Source: Aquipseudomonas guryensis (GTDB taxonomy: Bacteria > Pseudomonadota > Gammaproteobacteria > Pseudomonadales > Pseudomonadaceae). Taken from it: 64,000 bases of DNA. Both the position numbers and the translations under genes were made by a program. The notes under the pieces were generated by a model. The model ran no database searches, was not told the DNA's origin, and was given only the letters and a program-made list of their open reading frames with translations. Below, piece after piece: positions 57,334-64,000 of the stretch. Position 1 is the first letter of the stretch. The number at the start of each line of letters is the position of its first letter. The stretch lies in the NCBI RefSeq assembly GCF_014164785.1, contig NZ_JACJFN010000003.1:124001-188000 (forward strand), given 5' to 3'.

Positions 57334-58515
57334 TCAGTGACGATCCTGCACCCGCAGGATGGCCTTGTCGTACACCGGGTTGGCCTTCTGTTCCTTGGCC
57401 AGGTGGTAGTGGCGCAGAGCGTCGTCGTACTGCTCGGCGGCCTCGTAGATACGCGCGATGTTGTAGTAGGAGCCTGCACGCACGGTGGCCGCACTGGCGC
57501 CGCTGGCCAGGGCGATGGCCTTGCGGTTGGCCCAGATCGCCTCGGCGGTGCGCCCGGCCTTCTGGTAGGCCAGGCCGAGGTTGCCGTAGGCCTGGCCGTA
57601 GTTGGCGTCCAGCTCGATGGCTTCGCGGTAGAAGTCGATGGCCTGGTCCAGCTGGCCGGCATGGTAGGCGGTCTCGCCCTGGCGGTTGAGCGCCTTGGCA
57701 TCACCCTGGGCGGTTTGCGTGGCGCTCAGGCTGGCAATGCTCTGGCCTTCGTTCTGCAGCGGCTGGAGGATGCCGCCGATGGTGGCGCTTTCGCCGCTGA
57801 TGCCCTGCAGCTGGTTGATGTCCTGGAAGTCGCCGTTGCCGGTGACGCGGAACACCGTCCACAGGTTGCCGCGCTGGCCCTGCGGCACGTAATAGGTGCG
57901 CACCAGCGACTGGCCGACATAGACGAAAACCTTGGCCTGGCTGGCGCTCAGGGCATTGGCCGACGGGTTGCCGCTGTTGATGAAGTCATGCACGGCATAC
58001 ACGTAGGTTTCGCCGAAGCGTTTCTTCTGCAGGGTGATGGTTTCCGGACCGTAGCTGTCGGTGTCATCGACATCCAGATTGGCCTCGTCGCCCTCTTTCT
58101 CCATGAAGAAGATGTGATTACCCGGGTAGGCGATGTGCGAGTCGAGGTCGGCCGGGGCCTGACCCCAGCTGAGCACCACACGCATGCCGTCGAGGCTCTG
58201 CATGACCGGGCTGATGGCGTAGGTCATGCCCTTGCACGGGCACTTGGCGACCAGGTTGGAGTAGCCGGCTTTCTTGATGATCAGCAGGCTGGCGGCGTCA
58301 TCAGGGAAGGCCGTGGTCAGGCTGACCTGACCCTGGGCGTTGGTCTTGCCGACCACAGTCTGCGCACCGTTCTTCTGCACCAGCACTTCGGCGTCGGCAA
58401 TGCGCTGGTCCTTGACCACGGCACTGAGCACTTCGATGGGCAACTGCTCGGCCTGGGCCAGGGCAGCGGTGGATGCGAACAGCAGGGATACGATGGCGCG
58501 AGGGAGAAAACTCAC
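57334..58515 (-). CDS. exported DUF2135/TPR protein (YfaP-like)
   Basis: A 393-aa protein with signal peptide (about 1-22). A carboxypeptidase-regulatory-like domain (about 25-90, VLVQKNGAQTVVGKTNAQGQ) is followed by a DUF2135 region with LSWGQAPADLDSHIAYPGNH (about 114-133) and DDTDSYGPETITL, then C-terminal TPR repeats (QGETAYHAGQLDQAIDFYRE, AYGNLGLAYQKAGRTAEAI, about 285-345). Two Cys in AKCPCKG. It precedes the deacetylase, so an envelope polysaccharide role is plausible. Confidence 0.85.
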   Translation of the reverse strand: MSFLPRAIVSLLFASTAALAQAEQLPIEVLSAVVKDQRIADAEVLVQKNGAQTVVGKTNAQGQVSLTTAFPDDAASLLIIKKAGYSNLVAKCPCKGMTYAISPVMQSLDGMRVVLSWGQAPADLDSHIAYPGNHIFFMEKEGDEANLDVDDTDSYGPETITLQKKRFGETYVYAVHDFINSGNPSANALSASQAKVFVYVGQSLVRTYYVPQGQRGNLWTVFRVTGNGDFQDINQLQGISGESATIGGILQPLQNEGQSIASLSATQTAQGDAKALNRQGETAYHAGQLDQAIDFYREAIELDANYGQAYGNLGLAYQKAGRTAEAIWANRKAIALASGASAATVRAGSYYNIARIYEAAEQYDDALRHYHLAKEQKANPVYDKAILRVQDRH

Positions 58516-58681
58516 TGCGACCTCCTTGTCAAAGCGATGAATGGAAGGCGCGGCCAGACGACCGCACGGCGGCCACTATAACCGCAGCCCGCAGCACAGT
58601 CTGTGACTGATCGCCCCGATAGCTGGAGCCATGCCCCGTATCCAGCCTAGAATCGCCGCCACGTTTTATGGAGACGATCCA

Positions 58682-59461
58682 ATGCTGATGGTGATTTCCC
58701 CCGCCAAGACCCTGGACTACGAGACGCCGCCGGTGATCGGCCGCTTCACCCAGCCCGCGCACCTGGACCATGCCCAGGAGCTGATCGGCCAATTGCGCGA
58801 ACTGAGCCCGCAGCAGATCGGCGAACTGATGCACCTGTCGGACAAGCTCGCTGCCCTCAACGTCGCCCGCTACGGCAGCTGGCAGCGGCCGTTCAACCCG
58901 TCCAACGCCAAGCAGGCGCTGCTCGCCTTCAAGGGCGATGTGTACACCGGGCTCAATGCCGAGGACTTCGCCGAGGCCGACTTCGACTTCGCCCAGCAAC
59001 ACCTGCGCATGCTTTCCGGCCTGTACGGCGTACTGCGCCCGCTCGACCTGATGCAGCCCTACCGCCTGGAAATGGGCACCAAACTGGCCAACCCGCGCGG
59101 CAAGGATCTGTATGCCTTCTGGGGCGAGCAGATCAGCGCCTGGCTCAATGAAGCCCTGGCCGAACAGGGCGACGACGTGCTGCTTAATCTGGCCTCCAAC
59201 GAGTACTTCGGCGCGGTCAAGCGCAAGGCCCTTAATGCGCGAATCATCGACACCGAGTTCAAGGACCTGAAGAACGGCCAGTACAAGATCATCAGCTTCT
59301 ACGCCAAGAAGGCCCGCGGCCTGATGGCCCGCTACGTGATCAAGGAACGCCTGCGCGACCCGGCTGGGCTGAAGGACTTCAGCTACGCCGGCTACCGCTA
59401 CAGCGCCGAGCAGTCCAAGCCGGACAGCCTGGTGTTCCTGCGCGACCAACCAACGGAATAA
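58682..59461 (+). CDS. yaaA: peroxide stress protein YaaA
   Basis: A 259-aa YaaA/DUF328 protein that limits intracellular iron and DNA damage during peroxide stress. Landmarks are [51 protein letters not shown] (about 119-138), NLASNEYF and [15 protein letters not shown]. The frame opens upstream to 58631, but the ATG at 58682 gives the family start, and GGAGACG lies 6 nt before it. Confidence 0.94.
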   Translation: MLMVISPAKTLDYETPPVIGRFTQPAHLDHAQELIGQLRELSPQQIGELMHLSDKLAALNVARYGSWQRPFNPSNAKQALLAFKGDVYTGLNAEDFAEADFDFAQQHLRMLSGLYGVLRPLDLMQPYRLEMGTKLANPRGKDLYAFWGEQISAWLNEALAEQGDDVLLNLASNEYFGAVKRKALNARIIDTEFKDLKNGQYKIISFYAKKARGLMARYVIKERLRDPAGLKDFSYAGYRYSAEQSKPDSLVFLRDQPTE

Positions 59462-59517
59462 GAGTCCGCGCCAATCCGTCGATCCGCACTGGCTCAGCCC
59501 TGGGCAGGGGCAGTTGC

Positions 59518-59588
59518 TAGGGTGGATCGCGCTCCGTCGATCCACCGAGCGGCGTCATGGTGGATGAGACAAGCGTCATCTGCCCTAC
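59518..59588. repeat. TAGGGTGGAT-type intergenic repeat
   Basis: TAGGGTGGAT at the left and CTGCCCTAC at the right bound an imperfect inverted repeat with inner arms TGGATCGCGCTCCGTCGATCCA. This resembles the GTAGGGTGG repeat class common between Pseudomonas genes. Confidence 0.6.
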
Positions 59589-59721
59589 GGACTACAGGCC
59601 TCCAAACATCTGGCACGCCGGGCCAGCCACTTTGGCCCGCAAGGCAAGTACAGGCGGCGCGGCCCTTGTGTAGGATGCGGGCAGGGACCAGCCCCCGCAG
59701 CCATGACAACAAGGAGCCAGC

Positions 59722-60555
59722 ATGAGCCAGCCCGTGGTACTGATCACCGGATGTTCCAGCGGCATCGGCCGCGCCTTGGCCGACGCCTTCCAGGGTGCCG
59801 GTTACCGGGTGTTCGCCGCCGCACGCAAGGGCGCGGATCTAGAGAGGCTGGCCGCGGCCGACTTCACCGCGGTCAAACTGGACGTCAACGACGCCGGGGA
59901 CATCGCCCGCGCCAGCGCGCGTGTACGGGCGGAGGCCGGGCGCCTCGACGTGCTGATCAACAATGCCGGCTACGGCGCCATGGGTCCGCTGCTCGATGGC
60001 GGCGCCGCGGGCATGCGCCAACAGTTCGAAACCAACGTGTTCAGCCTGGTCGAACTGACCCGCGCCTGCTTCCCCCTGCTGCGCGCCAGCCGAGGTCTGG
60101 TGGTGAATATCGGCAGCATCTCCAGCGTGCTGGTGACCCCGTTCGCCGGCACCTACTGCGCCTCCAAAGCGGCCGTGCATGCGCTGTCCGAGGCCCTGCG
60201 CATGGAGCTGGCGCCGTTCGCCATCGAGGTCATGGAAGTGCAGCCGGGCGCCATCGCCTCCAGCTTCGGCAGCAATGCCAGCGCCCAGGCCGAGCAGCTG
60301 CTCAATCAGAACTCGCCCTGGTGGCCGCTGCGCGACGGCATCCGCGCCCGCGCCAATGCCTCCCAGGACAAACCGACCCCGGCCAGCGAGTTCGCCGCCG
60401 ACCTGCTCGCCGCCGTGCAACGCACCAAGCGCCCGGCCCTGCTGCGCCTTGGTCATGGCTGCCGCAGCCTGCCCTTGCTCGTCTTCCTGCTGCCGCGCAC
60501 ACTGCTGCAGGCCGTGCTGAAGAAACGCTTCGGCCTCAATCAGAAGCTGATCTAA
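59722..60555 (+). CDS. short-chain dehydrogenase/reductase
   Basis: A 277-aa classical SDR. The NAD(P)-binding motif is VVLITGCSSGIGRALADAF (5-23), NNAG at about 80-83, catalytic Ser in VNIGSISSVL, and the YCASK motif (Tyr and Lys) near 150. It has a basic C-terminal tail RFGLNQKLI. It is first in a close run: SDR, membrane protein (4 nt), 2H-phosphoesterase (3 nt), AAA-ATPase (28 nt). Substrate unknown. Confidence 0.9.
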   Translation: MSQPVVLITGCSSGIGRALADAFQGAGYRVFAAARKGADLERLAAADFTAVKLDVNDAGDIARASARVRAEAGRLDVLINNAGYGAMGPLLDGGAAGMRQQFETNVFSLVELTRACFPLLRASRGLVVNIGSISSVLVTPFAGTYCASKAAVHALSEALRMELAPFAIEVMEVQPGAIASSFGSNASAQAEQLLNQNSPWWPLRDGIRARANASQDKPTPASEFAADLLAAVQRTKRPALLRLGHGCRSLPLLVFLLPRTLLQAVLKKRFGLNQKLI

Positions 60556-60559
60556 GACC

Positions 60560-60937
60560 ATGCCCAGCCCGCGCCGCTTTGCCCTCTACCAGTACGCGCT
60601 CGGCGCCGCCGCGGCGGTGTTCGCGCTCAACCTGCTGGTGCGCGGCCTGCTCAAAATCGGCGGTCTTCCCGCTACCCTGCTGGTAGCTATCGTCGTCGCG
60701 CTGGGCCTGCGCTGGCTATTCACCCGCATCGAAGGCCACCTGCCACGCCACGGCGAAGCCTGGGGCCTCAACCTGCTCTACGGCGCGATCCTCGGCCTGC
60801 TCTATCTCGGCCTGTGGGGCCTGATGTGGCTGAAAGACGAGCCTGGCCATATGGGTCAGCTGATCTTCGTCCTGCACTACCTGAGCTACCCCGTAGCGCT
60901 GGCTTTCGCCCTGCACCTGGGCCGGCGCCCCACCTAA
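60560..60937 (+). CDS. small integral membrane protein
   Basis: A 125-aa protein with four predicted TM helices (about 10-30, 35-52, 70-88, 97-118). No recognisable motif. Spaced 4 nt after the SDR gene and 3 nt before the 2H-phosphoesterase gene, so it is in the same operon. Function unknown. Confidence 0.75.
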   Translation: MPSPRRFALYQYALGAAAAVFALNLLVRGLLKIGGLPATLLVAIVVALGLRWLFTRIEGHLPRHGEAWGLNLLYGAILGLLYLGLWGLMWLKDEPGHMGQLIFVLHYLSYPVALAFALHLGRRPT

Positions 60938-60940
60938 CGC

Positions 60941-61582
60941 ATGCGGTTTTCCACAGCCCATAACAGCCCGACGCATACCCAGATCTGTGAGCTGCGCGAC
61001 TACCCGGAGTGGCATTGCGGTCGAAAACGTTATGGGCTCTGGGCCATCCCGGTCGGCTGCCCGGCAGTGCTGGCGCGCATGCAGGCAGCGCGCGAACTTC
61101 TGGGCGACTGGCTACACCCCGGCTATCTGCGCCAGGCCCATATCACCCTGTTCGTCTGTGGCTTCGAGGCACTACAACGCCGTTATGACGATGACTTCTG
61201 CAGCGACCAGTTGCAGCGCCAGCGCGAGGATTTGCAGCGGTTGCCACTCGCGCCTTTCGAACTGCAGATCGGCCGCCTGGACAGCTTCTCCAGCGCGGCC
61301 TTTCTGCAGGTCGACGATCCGCAGCGGCGCCTGCAGCCACTGCGCGACTGCCTCACCGGCCACGCCGAAGAAATCCGCCAGAGCCCCTACCTGCCGCACC
61401 TGACCCTCGGTCTCTACCGGCAGTCGATCAGCGCCCAGGCCTGGCGTGAACGTGCCGCCGCACTGAGCCAACCGCAGCCACTCCACTTCACGGTCCATGA
61501 ACTGCACTACTGCACCTACCAGGCCGATCAGCTGTTCGGTCCGCTGCGCTACGATACCTGTGTGCCCCTAGCCATCGCCTAG
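60941..61582 (+). CDS. 2'-5' RNA ligase-like 2H phosphoesterase
   Basis: A 213-aa protein with the two HxT motifs of the 2H superfamily: AHITLFVCG near residue 67 and HLTLGLY near residue 152. These residues hydrolyse or join 2',3'-cyclic phosphates in RNA. Compared with classical ThpR, the N-terminus begins CELRDYPEWHCGRKRYGLWA, unlike typical 2'-5' RNA ligases, so the actual substrate is uncertain. It precedes the AAA-ATPase gene by 28 nt. Confidence 0.8.
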   Translation: MRFSTAHNSPTHTQICELRDYPEWHCGRKRYGLWAIPVGCPAVLARMQAARELLGDWLHPGYLRQAHITLFVCGFEALQRRYDDDFCSDQLQRQREDLQRLPLAPFELQIGRLDSFSSAAFLQVDDPQRRLQPLRDCLTGHAEEIRQSPYLPHLTLGLYRQSISAQAWRERAAALSQPQPLHFTVHELHYCTYQADQLFGPLRYDTCVPLAIA

Positions 61583-61610
61583 GGCAGTTCTATTGTCAGG
61601 ACGACTCGCC

Positions 61611-62771
61611 ATGCTCCATACCCTTGCCGTCGGCAACTACCGCTCCATCAACAATTTGGTGATGCCGCTGGGTCGGCTCAATCTGATCACCGGTACCAAT
61701 GGCAGTGGCAAGTCCAACCTCTACCGCGCCTTACGCCTGCTGGCCGAAACGGCCCAAGGTGGCGTAGTCAATGCTTTGGCTCGGGACGGCGGTTTGGAGT
61801 CGACTATCTGGGCGGGGCCGGAAACAATCAGCCGGCGCATGCGCAACGGCGAGGTGCCGATCCAGGGTGGTCCGCGCCGAGAGGTCGTCCGTCTGCGCCT
61901 GGGTTTCGCCAGTGAGGACTTCAGCTACGCCATTTCCCTTGGCCTGCCCGAGCCGTCGAGTTCAGCCTTCTCCCTCGACCCCGAGATCAAGCGCGAATGC
62001 ATCTGGGCCGGCCCCTGCTATCGCCCAGCCGCACTCCTGGTCGATCGCGAAGGGCCGATGGTGCGCCAGCGTAAGGGCCGCGATTGGCAGGTATTGGCCC
62101 AGCATCTGCCGAATTACGACAGCCTGTTTGACCAGATTGGCAACGACCCAGGTTTCCCGGAGGTGTTCCAACTGCGCGAGGCCATCCGTCGCTGGCGCTT
62201 CTACGATCACTTTCGCACCGACGCCGAAGCACCAGCCCGCCAGCCGCAACTGGGCACCCGCACTCCTGTGCTGCACCACGACGGGCGCGACCTTGCGGCC
62301 GCATTGCAGACTATCCGCGAAATTGGCTACCGCCCGGCTCTGGAACAGGCTATCGCCGACGCTTTCCCCGGTTCCGAACTGAGCATCGATTGCCAACCCG
62401 GTGGGCGCTTCAGCGTAGCCCTGCGCCAGGAGGGCCTGCTGCGCCCGCTGTCGGCAGCAGAGCTATCCGATGGCACCCTGCGCTACCTGCTGCTGGTGGC
62501 TGCTCTGCTCACCCCCAGACCGCCCTCACTGATGGTGCTCAATGAGCCGGAAACCAGCCTGCACCCGGATCTGCTGCCGGCGCTCGGGCGGCTGATCATC
62601 GAGGCCTCGCGGCATACCCAGGTGTGGGTGGTGTCCCACGCCAGTCGGCTGATCGCCACACTGGAACAACACCCGGAATGCAACTCCATCGTCCTCGACA
62701 AAAGCTTCGGGCAGACCGCCATACAGGGCCAGAGTCTGCTCAATGAACCCGCCTGGCACTGGCCGGATTAG
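61611..62771 (+). CDS. AAA-family (RecF/SMC-like, COG4637) ATPase
   Basis: A 386-aa ATPase. Walker A is GTNGSGKSN (28-36), an ABC-type signature-like LSDGTLRYLL lies near residue 292, and Walker B is LMVLNEPETSLHPDLLP (about 312-328), with a switch His in WVVSHASRL. The structure suggests an ABC/SMC-like head with no long coiled coil and no TOPRIM domain. Chosen ATG 61611 gives the family start. It overlaps the end of the divergent-strand EamA gene by 4 nt. Function unknown. Confidence 0.88.
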   Translation: MLHTLAVGNYRSINNLVMPLGRLNLITGTNGSGKSNLYRALRLLAETAQGGVVNALARDGGLESTIWAGPETISRRMRNGEVPIQGGPRREVVRLRLGFASEDFSYAISLGLPEPSSSAFSLDPEIKRECIWAGPCYRPAALLVDREGPMVRQRKGRDWQVLAQHLPNYDSLFDQIGNDPGFPEVFQLREAIRRWRFYDHFRTDAEAPARQPQLGTRTPVLHHDGRDLAAALQTIREIGYRPALEQAIADAFPGSELSIDCQPGGRFSVALRQEGLLRPLSAAELSDGTLRYLLLVAALLTPRPPSLMVLNEPETSLHPDLLPALGRLIIEASRHTQVWVVSHASRLIATLEQHPECNSIVLDKSFGQTAIQGQSLLNEPAWHWPD

Positions 62772-63667
62772 GCCCGATCTGCCTGCGGACTCACCACCGA
62801 GCGCGGCTGGCGGAACACCAGCACATTGCCGAGCATCACCAGCACCAGCCCCAACAGCGCCGGCAGGGTCCACTGGTAGCCCTCAACGAACACCGAGATA
62901 TTCAGCGCCACCACCGGGAACAGCACGGTGCAGTAGGCCGCGCGCTCCGGGCCGAGGCGCCCGACCAGGGTCAGGTAGGCGGTGAAGCCGATCACCGAGC
63001 CGGGAATCGCCAGGTACAGCAGGGTGCCGATATAGCGCGGGCTGTTCTCGAAGGTGAACGGGATACCGCTGACCAGGCAGTAGCCGACCAGCAACAGCGC
63101 GCCGTAGAACATGCCCCAGGCATTGGTGGTCAGCGGCCGCAGCCCGGCCTGCTGCTGCAGGCTGGACAGCAGGTTGCCGGCGGAAAAACACAGCGTGCCG
63201 ATCAGCGCCAGGCCCAGGCCGATCAGGCTTTCGCGGCTGGCCTCATGGCCCGCCAGTTGCGGCCAGAACAGCAGGGCCAGGCCGAACATGCCCAGCGCGC
63301 CGCCGGCCAGCACATTGGCGGCAATCCGCCGACCCATGAAGATCCGTGCATTGAGCGCATTCCACAGCGTCGCGGTGGAGAAGATCACCGCCACCAGACC
63401 GCTGGGAATCCACTGGCTGGCGGTGTAAAAGCACATGAAGTTGATGCAGAACAGGCACAAGCCCTGCGCCAGGCAGATCAACTGACCCCGGCGGTTCATC
63501 GGTTGTAGACGGCCGCTGAGCAGCAGAATGGCGAACAGCACCAGGGCCGCCAGGGCGAAGCGGTAGGCGATGGAAACTGGAATGGCCACCTCGCCCAACT
63601 GCAGCTTGAGGGCGATCCAGGTGGTGCCCCAGATCAGCACGGTCAACAGGTACAGCGACAGGTTCAT
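62768..63667 (-). CDS. EamA/DMT-family transporter
   Basis: A 299-aa ten-TM exporter with two EamA repeats. Examples are LYLLTVLIWGTTWIALKLQLG (split over the first helix) and the GSVIGFTAYLTLVGRLGPERA second-repeat motif near residue 220. Typical substrates are amino acids or nucleotides; the actual one is unknown. It is divergent from the AraC-type gene at the right edge, and such pairs are often regulator and target. Confidence 0.9.
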   Translation of the reverse strand: MNLSLYLLTVLIWGTTWIALKLQLGEVAIPVSIAYRFALAALVLFAILLLSGRLQPMNRRGQLICLAQGLCLFCINFMCFYTASQWIPSGLVAVIFSTATLWNALNARIFMGRRIAANVLAGGALGMFGLALLFWPQLAGHEASRESLIGLGLALIGTLCFSAGNLLSSLQQQAGLRPLTTNAWGMFYGALLLVGYCLVSGIPFTFENSPRYIGTLLYLAIPGSVIGFTAYLTLVGRLGPERAAYCTVLFPVVALNISVFVEGYQWTLPALLGLVLVMLGNVLVFRQPRSVVSPQADRA

Positions 63668-63780
63668 GGCCAGGCTCCGCGAGACAGGCCTTCAGTCTCG
63701 ACCCGCCAGGCCGCCTGCGCTTGCACAAAATTGCGCTTATCTGCGCCAGGCCGGTGGCAGCGACGAATGCCGGGAGTAGG

Positions 63781-64000
63781 ATGGCAACTGTCCAACTCCG
63801 CACTCACACGTCAATGACCAGCCTCGCCCACAACCAGGTCTTCCAGTCCCTCAGCAGCTCTCCGCACGCGCGCCTGCTGCATGGTGCCGAGCTGGGCGAC
63901 GACCTGGCCGCGGCGCTGTGGACCAACCACCACGACGCCCGCGACTACCAGGGGCCGAGCCAGCACACACTGTCCTGCTACCTGGCCGGCGGCACTGGCA
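63781..64000 (+). CDS. AraC-family regulator, N-terminal part (3' end outside window)
   Basis: The fragment begins at ATG 63781 with GGGAG 4 nt upstream, or at ATG 63814, giving MTSLAHNQVFQSLSSSPHAR. It continues through LWTNHHDARDYQGPSQHTLSCY, which I associate with the N-terminal domain of Pseudomonas AraC-type regulators. The helix-turn-helix part is beyond the window edge. Divergent from the EamA gene. Confidence 0.6.
   Translation, partial: MATVQLRTHTSMTSLAHNQVFQSLSSSPHARLLHGAELGDDLAAALWTNHHDARDYQGPSQHTLSCYLAGGTG

Overview
The window is high-GC gammaproteobacterial DNA, almost certainly a Pseudomonas chromosome. It carries a mexL-mexJK-type efflux locus beside plsB, rsmJ, tsaB, adk and ppc, a dauBAR D-arginine locus, lapG, a moaCDE operon, Pseudomonas-type REP repeats and densely packed GC-rich genes with long antisense shadow frames. 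Much of the gene order at 1-25.6 kb (plsB, mexKJ/mexL, rsmJ, tsaB, adk, ppc, TetR, lysS, prfB) matches my recollection of P. aeruginosa PAO1. Later parts are mosaic relative to it. I see no prophage, insertion sequence, CRISPR array, tRNA or rRNA.

Layout. 0-25.6 kb: an ABC ATPase (cut by the window edge), a glycine-zipper protein, plsB, a degenerate ClpP-fold periplasmic protein, a DUF4197 protein, the efflux pump with its divergent regulator, then rsmJ, an EF-hand-like protein, a DUF72 protein, tsaB, adk, ppc, several conserved small proteins, a DUF1704 putative metallopeptidase, a TetR regulator, lysS and prfB (with programmed frameshift). 25.8-29.5 kb: an outer-membrane beta-barrel, a membrane GGDEF enzyme and a DUF533 protein. 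29.7-38.6 kb: a polyamine-type module made of a LysR regulator, an aldehyde dehydrogenase, a YdcSTUV-like ABC importer and a PatD-like dehydrogenase, followed by a secreted SnoaL-like protein. 38.8-44.5 kb: lapG beside an NMT1-GGDEF sensor, then recJ, yaeQ and a rhomboid protease.

44.6-52.5 kb: a CaiB-type CoA transferase, dauB-dauA-dauR, an inserted HxlR/DUF1329/cupin cassette, and a cationic amino acid binding protein. The dauB and binding-protein genes share a nearly identical promoter-operator, so the uptake gene and the D-arginine racemisation genes are probably one regulon although about 2.6 kb of unrelated genes now lie between them. 52.8-64 kb: moaE-moaD-moaC, a low-GC orphan gene, a PIN-PhoH ATPase, a polysaccharide deacetylase with a DUF2135/TPR protein, yaaA, a four-gene SDR/membrane/2H-phosphoesterase/AAA-ATPase run, an EamA exporter and the start of an AraC-type gene.

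The most notable non-coding structures are: (i) three copies of a roughly 125-145 bp palindromic repeat, each touching the stop codon of a gene in the same relative orientation, plus a miniature form at a fourth stop codon; (ii) the paired dau promoter-operators; (iii) two 17-bp operators in the hxlR divergent region. All calls come from reading the sequence and recalling families; no database search was run.
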